In this document: positions 14,701-21,009 of the stretch, piece by piece | Layout: each line of letters opens with the position of its first letter | Position numbering within the stretch: position 1 is the stretch's first letter | Assembly: GCA_002381225.1 (NCBI GenBank) | Contig: DFSS01000036.1 | Coordinates: forward strand, 11,666-32,674 | Direction: 5' to 3' | Length of the DNA stretch: 21,009 nt | Source: Flavobacteriales bacterium UBA3431 | GTDB lineage: Bacteria > Bacteroidota > Bacteroidia > Flavobacteriales > Schleiferiaceae | Notes under the pieces: model-generated | The model's database searches: none | Seen by the model: only the letters and a program-made list of their open reading frames with translations | Told to the model about the DNA's origin: nothing | Made by a program: the position numbers and the translations under genes

Positions 14701-17096
14701 TGGCCGTTTAGGCGTTCCATTAAATGGTGTTCGTCTTGAATGAGTACTTGGCGGGCTTTGGATCCTTCAAATGGCCCCAAAATTCCAGCGTCTTCGAGCT
14801 GGTCGATCAATCGGCCGGCCCGGTTGTAGCCCAGTTTAAGTTTACGTTGCAAAAGGGATGCCGAACCTTGCTGGCTCTGCACGACAATGCGCGCAGCGTC
14901 CACAAATAGGGCATCGCGTTCATCGGCGCTGTAATTGCCGCCACCCCCAGAACCACCTTCTTCTCCCGAGTATTCAGGGAGGGCATAGGCCTCCGGGTAG
15001 GCTTGTTGGGAGCCAATGAATTCACAGACATCTTCCACCTCGGGGGTGTCCAAGAAGGCACACTGCAAGCGAATTAAATCATTGCCTGCGGAAAAAAGCA
15101 TATCGCCCTTTCCGATAAGTTGTTCCGCTCCACCTGCGTCGAGAATGGTCCGGGAGTCAATCTTGGCGGATACCTTGAAAGCGATTCGGGCCGGGAAGTT
15201 GGCCTTGATAATTCCTGTAATCACATTGACGGACGGACGCTGCGTGGCAATAATCAAGTGAATTCCGATGGCACGCGCAAGCTGGGCCAAGCGTGCAATG
15301 GGGGTTTCCACCTCTTTGCCCGCCGTCATAATCAAATCGGCAAATTCATCGATCACCAGAATGATGTAAGGCAAGTAGCGGTGCCCTTCTTCGGGATTGA
15401 GTTTGCGGCTCGTGAATTTCTGGTTGTACTCCTTGATGTTTCGCACCATAGCATCCTTGAGGAGGTCGTAGCGGTCATCCATCTCGATGCAAAGGGAATT
15501 CAGGGTATGAATCACCTTGGTCGTATCCGTGATGATGGCATCGTCGGTATCGGGGAGTTTGGCCAAAAAGTGCCGCTCAATCTTATTGTAAAGCGTTAAT
15601 TCCACCTTTTTGGGGTCGACCAGGACAAATTTTACCTCCGAGGGATGCTTTTTGTAGAGGATCGAAGCCAAGAGGGCATTGAGTCCTACCGACTTTCCTT
15701 GGCCCGTGGCTCCTGCCATGAGCAGGTGGGGCATTTTGGCCAAATCCGCCACAAAAACCTCGTTGCTAATGGTTTTACCCAGCGCAATCGGCAAGTCCAT
15801 AGTGGTGTTTTGGAATTTTTCCGAAGAGAGGACGGCCTTCATGCTGACCATCTGCGGACTGCGATTGGGCACCTCGATGCCAATGGTACCTCGCCCGGGA
15901 ATGGGTGCGATGATTCGAATGCCCAAAGCACTCAAGCTGAGCGCGATGTCGTCTTCCAAACTTTTGATCTTGGAGATGCGTATGCCCGCTTCCGGTACGA
16001 TTTCGTACAAGGTCACCGTCGGGCCTACCGCCGCTTTGATTTTCGAAATCTCAATCTTGTAGTTCCGCAGGGTTTCGATGATGCGCTCTTTGTTTGCTTC
16101 CAATTCTTCCGCATCCACCTTGGCGTTTCCTGCGGGCATGTCCACTAAAAGGCTCAATTTTGGAAACTGGTAGCGGGAAAGGTCCGCACGCGGATCGTAC
16201 GCGGTCGCCAAGGAGCCTTTGGGGGCCTCATCTGCATTCTCTGCAAACACCTCGCTATGGAGGGGGATAGGCTCCACGGTCTCCAAGGGCAAATCAATTT
16301 CGGGAGCCACAGGCGCAGGAGGGGTCGCTGGAACGATGGGGGTGGGGGCAGGAAGGTCGGCCAAGGAATCCATGGAATCCCCTTCGACCTCCTCATCGAG
16401 GTTCCATTCGACCTCCTCGGCGGGATCATCGGGGATAGGATTCACCTCCTCGTCGGTACTCAGGGAATGATCGTCGTCCCAGGGGGCTGTCTCTTTAGAC
16501 TGACGCCACGTTTGCGGAGTCATTTTGAAGAGCCACACCACATGGGCGGAGGTCACAGCGAACCAGGCAAGCCAGGCTCCAGCGATACCCATGAATTCAC
16601 TCGCCCAAAAAGCGAGGTAGTGGCCCAAGTTTCCGACGTAGACATCGGACAAATTCAAGGGAAGCAAGGCCGTGCCCATACCTAGCAGAATGGTCCACAC
16701 CAGGACACGGCGGAGCCATGTAGAAGGTTTGAAGGGAATGGATAGACCCCATTTTAGGCCGAGCAGAATCGTCCAGGTCAAGGGGAGAAGGAAGGTCCAG
16801 CCAAAGCTTTTTACGGTCAAATAAAAGCCTACGGCAGCCCCTAGTTTGCCGAACGCATTCGCCATGTTGACCTCGGGGTCCCAAAGGATTTGGCTAAAAT
16901 GGCCTTCAAAGGCACTGTAATCGGCCGACCAAGAAAGGAGGGAGGAGACACTAGAGAGCCAAGCAAATCCAGCCAAAAAGGTGAGAGCAATCCCGAATAC
17001 AGCGTGCAGCGATTTGTTCGTTTTGACATCGGACCAAACCTGAGTTACGGGGCCCAATGCCGAGGAACGCGCGGGGGATTTTGCCTTTTTTGCCAT
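14697..17096 (-). CDS. ftsK: DNA translocase FtsK
   Basis: A 799-residue FtsK/SpoIIIE-family ATPase that pumps DNA at the division septum to resolve chromosome dimers and clear DNA before closure. There are about four to five N-terminal membrane helices (about 31-56, 84-93, 98-115, 128-148, 160-190), then an acidic and Pro-rich linker (about 205-300), with repeated E/D and PAPTPIVPATPPAPVAP. The motor has the alpha/beta domain (about 320-420), Walker A AGATGQGKS (461-469) and Walker B YIILVIDEFADL (577-588). After a Gly-rich hinge (711-720) comes the winged-helix gamma domain (722-788, ADERDALFVDAARIVVQ, LKLGYNRAGRLIDQLEDAGI), which reads polar KOPS-type DNA sites. First gene of a six-gene operon; divergent from arginase with a shared palindromic promoter. 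Confidence 0.96.
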   Translation of the reverse strand: MAKKAKSPARSSALGPVTQVWSDVKTNKSLHAVFGIALTFLAGFAWLSSVSSLLSWSADYSAFEGHFSQILWDPEVNMANAFGKLGAAVGFYLTVKSFGWTFLLPLTWTILLGLKWGLSIPFKPSTWLRRVLVWTILLGMGTALLPLNLSDVYVGNLGHYLAFWASEFMGIAGAWLAWFAVTSAHVVWLFKMTPQTWRQSKETAPWDDDHSLSTDEEVNPIPDDPAEEVEWNLDEEVEGDSMDSLADLPAPTPIVPATPPAPVAPEIDLPLETVEPIPLHSEVFAENADEAPKGSLATAYDPRADLSRYQFPKLSLLVDMPAGNAKVDAEELEANKERIIETLRNYKIEISKIKAAVGPTVTLYEIVPEAGIRISKIKSLEDDIALSLSALGIRIIAPIPGRGTIGIEVPNRSPQMVSMKAVLSSEKFQNTTMDLPIALGKTISNEVFVADLAKMPHLLMAGATGQGKSVGLNALLASILYKKHPSEVKFVLVDPKKVELTLYNKIERHFLAKLPDTDDAIITDTTKVIHTLNSLCIEMDDRYDLLKDAMVRNIKEYNQKFTSRKLNPEEGHRYLPYIILVIDEFADLIMTAGKEVETPIARLAQLARAIGIHLIIATQRPSVNVITGIIKANFPARIAFKVSAKIDSRTILDAGGAEQLIGKGDMLFSAGNDLIRLQCAFLDTPEVEDVCEFIGSQQAYPEAYALPEYSGEEGGSGGGGNYSADERDALFVDAARIVVQSQQGSASLLQRKLKLGYNRAGRLIDQLEDAGILGPFEGSKARQVLIQDEHHLMERLNGQ

Positions 17097-17116
17097 GGGG
17101 TATTCTTCCTAAGTCT

Positions 17117-17124
17117 CAAAGGTA
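17117..17124 (-). promoter_or_regulatory. ftsK operon promoter, -7 box on the minus strand
   Basis: Read on the minus strand the bases are TACCTTTG, an exact TAnnTTTG match, ending 20 bases before the ftsK ATG. This leaves a leader of about 16-17 bases containing a weak AGGAAG purine run. No TTG lies at the usual -33 distance. The box is one arm of the inverted repeat at 17117-17142. Confidence 0.6.
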
Positions 17125-17134
17125 GGCCAATTCC

Positions 17135-17142
17135 TACCTTTG
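17135..17142 (+). promoter_or_regulatory. arginase-argS promoter, -7 box
   Basis: TACCTTTG on the plus strand matches TAnnTTTG exactly and ends 5 bases before the arginase ATG at 17148. Transcription would start at or next to the start codon, so the mRNA is probably leaderless or nearly so. No clear -33 TTG is present upstream. Confidence 0.65.
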
Positions 17143-17147
17143 CCCAT

Positions 17148-18104
17148 ATGCTTCAACTCATCACTGCTATGTCCGAATTGGGCGCCGGTACCCGGGGCTC
17201 TAGTTTGGGTTATGCCGCCATCCGCGGGGCTTCCTTCCATATCCAGCCAAAGTTTTTCCGCAGTTTGGCTCCGCGCAAGGTGCAAACCAACAATGCCCTG
17301 CTATACCGCCACCCGGAATCGCCCTACGGCAAACGGATACGTGGTATTGTGCGCATGTATCGACGTATTTCTGCCGTGGTGGCAGAGACCTTGGACGATG
17401 GACAGTTTCCTATTGTCATCAGTGGGGACCACTCCAACGCAGGGGGAACCATTGCGGGCATTAAACAAGCTTTTCCACTTTCACGCTTGGGGGTCGTTTG
17501 GATTGATGCGCATGCAGACCTGCATTCGCCCTACACCTCCCCCTCTGGGAATATGCACGGGATGCCCTTGGCCACGGCCATCGGGGCGGATAACGTCGCC
17601 TGTAAGATCAACGATCCTAGCCCTGTAACCGTCGATGCATGGCAAAAGCTCAAAGGCCATCCGCAGCGGGTCAAGCCATCTGATGTCGCATTCATTGGCT
17701 TGCGTTCCACGGAAACGCCCGAAGACCATTTGATTGCACAGCATGATATGCGCGTACATCGGGTGCCCGAAGTGCGCCAGAAAGGCTTGACGGCCATCGT
17801 AGAAGCGGTCATGGAACAATTGACGCATTGCGACATGGTCTACGTGTCCTTCGATGTGGACAGCATGGATCCCAGCATCTCAGAAGGAACGGGCACACCC
17901 GTCGAAGGGGGTTTCACCCTCGAGGAGGCACGTGGCCTCTTGGAGCTTTTCGCGGACCAACCGAAAGTCATGTGCATGGAATTCACAGAAATCAACCCCC
18001 TCCTGGACAAAGGAGGCAATGCGATGGGGACAGCAGCTTTTACGTTGCTTCAGAGTACCGTCTATCGTTTGCAAGAACGCCTCGGTTTGCGAGGTTCATT
18101 TTGA
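17148..18104 (+). CDS. rocF: arginase (ureohydrolase family)
   Basis: A complete 318-residue ureohydrolase that should split L-arginine into ornithine and urea with a Mn2 cluster, in the cytoplasm. Metal ligands are visible as SGDHS (His95), WIDAHAD (Asp120, His122, Asp124) and SFDVDSMDP (Asp236, Asp238). SGNMHGMP (133-140) matches the SGNLHG substrate loop of true arginases rather than agmatinase or formimidoylglutamase, and EGTGTPVEGGFT (246-257) and MEFTEINPLLD (277-287) agree. ELGAGTRGSSLG (10-21) is near the N-terminus, so the start at MLQLITAMSE is right; a longer frame from 16890 runs through ftsK and ignores the promoter. Followed after 7 bases by argS. The gene symbol is by family; arginase against a related hydrolase is about 80% sure. 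Confidence 0.87.
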   Translation: MLQLITAMSELGAGTRGSSLGYAAIRGASFHIQPKFFRSLAPRKVQTNNALLYRHPESPYGKRIRGIVRMYRRISAVVAETLDDGQFPIVISGDHSNAGGTIAGIKQAFPLSRLGVVWIDAHADLHSPYTSPSGNMHGMPLATAIGADNVACKINDPSPVTVDAWQKLKGHPQRVKPSDVAFIGLRSTETPEDHLIAQHDMRVHRVPEVRQKGLTAIVEAVMEQLTHCDMVYVSFDVDSMDPSISEGTGTPVEGGFTLEEARGLLELFADQPKVMCMEFTEINPLLDKGGNAMGTAAFTLLQSTVYRLQERLGLRGSF

Positions 18105-18111
18105 AAACCTC

Positions 18112-19881
18112 ATGAATACCGGACTAGAAACGGCCATTTCGGCCATCTTAGAACGTCTTTTTGGCCTCCAAGAGGCACCGATTGATTTGCAGGAAACGCG
18201 CAAAGAGTTTGACGGAGATGTCACGCTGGTGGTATTTCCCTATTTAAAAGCCAGCCGTATGAGCCCCGAGGCTACGGCCCAGGCCATTGGTTCCGCCCTT
18301 CAGGAAGCGTGCAGCGAAGTCCAAACCTTTAATGTCGTTAAAGGATTTTTGAACCTCAGCTTGTCTGAAGCCACCCTTCAGGCTACCATGGATGCGGTAT
18401 GTGCCGATCCCCACTGGGGCATTACGCCTGTGGATGTTTCTCTGCCGTCAGCCATGGTGGAATACTCGTCACCCAATACCAATAAGCCCCTGCACCTGGG
18501 TCACGTCCGGAACAATCTCTTGGGCTACTCGGTGGCACAATTGATTCAAGCGACGGGAAAGCCTGTTGTTCAAGTCCAAATCATCAACGACCGGGGGGTG
18601 CATATTTGCAAAAGCATGTACGCCTGGAAGATGTTCGGCGAGGGCGAGACGCCCGAGTCATCTGGACTCAAGGGCGATCACCTTGTTGGCAAATACTACG
18701 TGCGCTTTGACCAGCAACTCAAGCAGGAAGTCGACGTGCTCGTTCAGGGCGGCATGGAGGTCGATCAAGCGAAGAAAGAAGCTCCTTGTATGAAGGCGGT
18801 GCAGCAGATGCTGCTTGACTGGGAGGCCGGAGAGCCCGAGGTCCTGGCCCTTTGGAAGAAGATGAATGCCTGGGTGTATGCCGGATTCAATGCAACCTAC
18901 CAGCGTTTGGGCGTCCACTTTGACAAGAACTACTACGAGTCGGATACCTATGTCTTGGGAAAGAAAGACATTGAGGAGGGCCTCGCCAAAGGAGTATTTT
19001 ATCGCCGCGACGACGGGTCCGTTTGGATTGACCTCACCCCAGAGGGCCTGGATGAGAAATTGGTTCTACGCCAGGACGGAACGTCGGTCTACATGACGCA
19101 AGACATTGGCACGGCGATTCAACGTTTTGCTGATTTCTCCATGGATTCGCTGACCTATGTCGTGGGAAATGAACAAGATTACCACTTCAAGGTCCTCTTT
19201 TTGATTCTCCAAAAACTTGGCTATACCTGGGCCAGCACGCTATCCCATTTGTCCTACGGCATGGTGGACTTGCCTTCCGGCCGAATGAAATCCCGGGAAG
19301 GCACGGTCGTCGATGCAGACGATCTCCTCGATGAAATGGAAGCCACGGCGAAAAGACTGTCGGAGGAACTGGGTAAAGTAGAAGGCATGGACGACGCTCA
19401 GCGGGGGTCCTTATACCGAACGCTGGGACATGGTGCCCTGAAATACTACATCCTCAAAGTTGATCCCCGGAAACGCATGGTCTTCAACCCTGAAGAGTCC
19501 ATCGATTTCAACGGGCATACCGGACCCTTCTTGCAATACACCCATGCACGCATCTGTTCCATCCTCCGCAAAGCAGGTGACGTTGGGGGTTGGTCATGGG
19601 AAGATCTCACGCTAGCCCCCAAAGAGAAGGAAGTCATTAAAGTCTTGGCAAAATTCCCGGAAACGGTCCAAAAAGCCGCAACTGACCAGAATCCAAGCGA
19701 TGTAGCGAACTACCTCTATGAACTGGCTAAAACCTACAATGGTTTCTATCAGGTGCATTCCGTCCTGAATGCAGAAACGCCGCACGTGGCGGCGTTTCGG
19801 GTGATGCTTTCCCGCCAAGTGGCAGGGGTGCTCCAACGGGGCTTATCCCTTTTGGGGATCACAGCGCCGGAACAGATGTAA
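18112..19881 (+). CDS. argS: arginyl-tRNA synthetase
   Basis: A complete 589-residue class I aminoacyl-tRNA synthetase that charges tRNA-Arg. The start at MNTGLETAISAILERLFG (ATG 18112) gives the usual length; an open frame continuing upstream into arginase is out of frame with it and not used. The N-terminal Add-1 domain covers about 1-110. The catalytic domain has VEYSSPNTNKPLHLGHVRNN (115-134), with HLGH as HIGH motif, VQIINDRG, VYMTQDIG, VVGNEQDYHF and the KMSKS-equivalent GRMKSREGTVV (about 390-400). The DALR-type helical anticodon-binding domain is C-terminal (from about 470), ending SLLGITAPEQM. Probably transcribed with arginase from the promoter at 17135. Its TAA stop is immediately followed by the stop of the convergent peptidase gene. 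Confidence 0.96.
   Translation: MNTGLETAISAILERLFGLQEAPIDLQETRKEFDGDVTLVVFPYLKASRMSPEATAQAIGSALQEACSEVQTFNVVKGFLNLSLSEATLQATMDAVCADPHWGITPVDVSLPSAMVEYSSPNTNKPLHLGHVRNNLLGYSVAQLIQATGKPVVQVQIINDRGVHICKSMYAWKMFGEGETPESSGLKGDHLVGKYYVRFDQQLKQEVDVLVQGGMEVDQAKKEAPCMKAVQQMLLDWEAGEPEVLALWKKMNAWVYAGFNATYQRLGVHFDKNYYESDTYVLGKKDIEEGLAKGVFYRRDDGSVWIDLTPEGLDEKLVLRQDGTSVYMTQDIGTAIQRFADFSMDSLTYVVGNEQDYHFKVLFLILQKLGYTWASTLSHLSYGMVDLPSGRMKSREGTVVDADDLLDEMEATAKRLSEELGKVEGMDDAQRGSLYRTLGHGALKYYILKVDPRKRMVFNPEESIDFNGHTGPFLQYTHARICSILRKAGDVGGWSWEDLTLAPKEKEVIKVLAKFPETVQKAATDQNPSDVANYLYELAKTYNGFYQVHSVLNAETPHVAAFRVMLSRQVAGVLQRGLSLLGITAPEQM
19774..19798. repeat. perfect hairpin inside argS, possible terminator for the convergent gene
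   Basis: GAAACGCCGC (19774-19783) and GCGGCGTTTC (19789-19798) are perfect complements around the loop ACGTG, giving a 10-pair GC-rich stem. It lies within argS, about 83 bases before its stop, and about 84 bases past the stop of the convergent peptidase gene when read on the minus strand. No run of T follows outside the stem on either strand, so an intrinsic terminator role is only a possibility. Confidence 0.5.
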
Positions 19882-21009
19882 TTACATGCCTTTAGCAATC
19901 TTTTTGGGCACACCGTCCTTGTGCAAGAGAATGGACAAGGTCTTGTAGCGCACAAAAGCTTCGGAGGCATAGATGTAGCCGCTGCGGTATGGGTTTTCAC
20001 GTTCGCCCCAAGAATTCTTTACGATGTAATAGATGCCGCCGTTCTGGTCCGCTACTTTTCCTATGATCTGCATGCCATGGTCATCCGTGGACTCATAGTT
20101 GTCGTAGGCGATCTGACGGATTTCTTGCGTCACAACCATTTCCTCGTGCGGGCCGGTGTACACATTGCTCTTCTCTTCGTCACTCATCTTGCTCCATGGT
20201 TTGGCTGGAAGCACGGCTACGCCATTTTTCAATGAAAAGCCCTTTTCAGACACGTCTGTAGCCCAGGCAATAGTGTAACCGTTCTCCAAAGCATGGTCAA
20301 TGGTGGCCATCATGTCATCCAAAGGAACGTTGTAGGAAAGACCCCAAGTCCAGTTATCGGGCACTTCAATGGCAAACCATGACTGAAAGGGTTGGTGCGT
20401 GTAGGAGGTGAGTTGGACGTAGTCGTCGGGGTTGATGCCCAATACTTGATCCGCAAAGGTGCGTGGCGTGTAGGATTTGCCATTGTATTTGAACAGGCTT
20501 GGCTCTTCGCCCAAGTAAGCGTCCAAAACGCCCGTAAATCCTTGCTTCCACGCGGGAGTCAACGTGCCTGAATTCTTATTGACGACGGCGTCAACAATGC
20601 CTTTCAAGGAAGCCTCCAGTTCGTCATGGTCGTTGTAGTCCTTTCCGTAGTTGAGTCCGGCATAGGCCTCCTGGGGAACGGCACCGTAATGTTTGATCAC
20701 ATAGAGCATGTCTGGCATGGCGCCGCCTTGGGCGAAATTGAGGTAACCGTGGAGGCGCACGTAGCGATCAGCTTTGTCTTGGTACACTTTGCGCACGGTG
20801 TACATCTCGGACAAGTCCATCACCGGCTTGCCCATGCGGATCAACTCCGACTCAATGAAACCCGTGGTGGAGTAGGACCAGCAGGTACCCGTGGATCCTT
20901 GGTTCTTTACGGGGGTGGCTTCAAGGTCCACGAGCGTTTTGAATTCAAACGTAGCGCCATCTGTCGCGCCATTGCCCGCCACCTTGTTGATCAAGTTGAC
21001 CTGGGCTGT
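19882..21009 (-). CDS. C1B cysteine peptidase, PepC/bleomycin hydrolase family, partial (N-terminus beyond window)
   Basis: The frame is open from the right edge to TAA at 19882 (375 residues in view). A TTG at 20994 is not a credible start: the frame continues to the edge as TAQVNLINKV, which looks like the end of a signal peptide, so the true start lies outside. The active-site Cys is in VKNQGSTGTCWSYSTTGFIE (codon at 20881-20883), His in DDHGMQIIGKV and Asn in VKNSWGERENP, the papain-family C1 triad in the C1B order. The large insert between Cys and His (about 265 residues) is typical of aminopeptidase C and bleomycin hydrolase. A predicted signal peptide suggests the periplasm or outside, common for Bacteroidota members. 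It converges on argS with no base between the stops. Family assignment is secure; substrate unknown. Confidence 0.9.
   Translation of the reverse strand, partial: TAQVNLINKVAGNGATDGATFEFKTLVDLEATPVKNQGSTGTCWSYSTTGFIESELIRMGKPVMDLSEMYTVRKVYQDKADRYVRLHGYLNFAQGGAMPDMLYVIKHYGAVPQEAYAGLNYGKDYNDHDELEASLKGIVDAVVNKNSGTLTPAWKQGFTGVLDAYLGEEPSLFKYNGKSYTPRTFADQVLGINPDDYVQLTSYTHQPFQSWFAIEVPDNWTWGLSYNVPLDDMMATIDHALENGYTIAWATDVSEKGFSLKNGVAVLPAKPWSKMSDEEKSNVYTGPHEEMVVTQEIRQIAYDNYESTDDHGMQIIGKVADQNGGIYYIVKNSWGERENPYRSGYIYASEAFVRYKTLSILLHKDGVPKKIAKGM

Larger units (their letters stand above)
17117..17142. repeat. perfect inverted repeat formed by two divergent -7 boxes
   Basis: CAAAGGTAGG (17117-17126) and CCTACCTTTG (17133-17142) are perfect reverse complements separated by CCAATT. 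Each arm contains a TACCTTTG promoter box pointing outwards, one to ftsK and one to arginase. The repeat could be simply two consensus boxes placed close together or also an operator. Confidence 0.8.

Noticed and set aside
16890..17147. Long N-terminal extension of the arginase frame
   Set aside because: It lies antisense to the start of ftsK, precedes the promoter box at 17135-17142, and family similarity begins at the Met at 17148.
17148..18104. Formimidoylglutamase (hutG) working with hutH
   Set aside because: The SGNMHG loop and other motifs fit arginase, and the gene is 15 kb away on a different transcript.
17854..18111. N-terminal extension of the argS frame
   Set aside because: It overlaps arginase in another frame and adds 86 residues without family character; the ATG at 18112 gives the normal length.

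Overview
The window looks like a piece of a Bacteroidota chromosome, probably a Flavobacteriales-like lineage with fairly high G+C (mid-50s % by eye). The evidence is promoter boxes of the Bacteroidota type (TAnnTTTG) in front of most transcription units, no strong Shine-Dalgarno sites, a Bacteroidota-style TamB divergent from tsaD, and the order ftsK, lolA-like, lptG-like, ribB that I recall from this phylum. Genus and species cannot be told from the sequence. About 99% of the window is coding, and the longest gap between genes is about 50 bases. There are no RNA genes, mobile elements, CRISPR arrays or long repeats that I can see.

Region 1 (1-2098): the N-terminal part of a short-chain dehydrogenase that lacks the usual catalytic tyrosine runs off the left edge. 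It is divergent from a complete histidine ammonia-lyase (hutH). Region 2 (2122-5212, minus): a tight operon tsaD, rimB-like protease, rimK, rsmE. All four products act on the translation apparatus: tRNA t6A37 synthesis, a putative trimming peptidase and its partner glutamate ligase for ribosomal protein S6, and 16S rRNA methylation. Region 3 (5242-9123, plus): a long, very tryptophan-rich TamB-family envelope protein, divergent from tsaD.

Region 4 (9120-17096, minus): a six-gene chain ftsK, lolA-like, lptG-like, GT4 glycosyltransferase, GT2 glycosyltransferase, ribB with a degenerate GTP cyclohydrolase II domain. Junctions are ATGA or GTGA overlaps or gaps of 7-8 bases, so it is probably one translationally coupled operon for chromosome segregation, envelope lipid and lipoprotein transport, glycan synthesis and riboflavin synthesis. 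Region 5 (17148-19881, plus): arginase and arginyl-tRNA synthetase, divergent from ftsK. Region 6 (19882-21009, minus): a secreted-type C1B cysteine peptidase (PepC/bleomycin hydrolase family) cut by the right edge.

I find no clearly new multi-gene system. The observations most worth following are two divergent promoters built from back-to-back inverted -7 boxes, three genes whose start codon lies only 4-5 bases after the -7 box (probably leaderless mRNAs), the loss of all GTP cyclohydrolase II zinc and catalytic motifs in the RibB fusion, the extreme and uneven tryptophan content of TamB, the translation-modification operon, and convergent genes that share or abut their stop codons.
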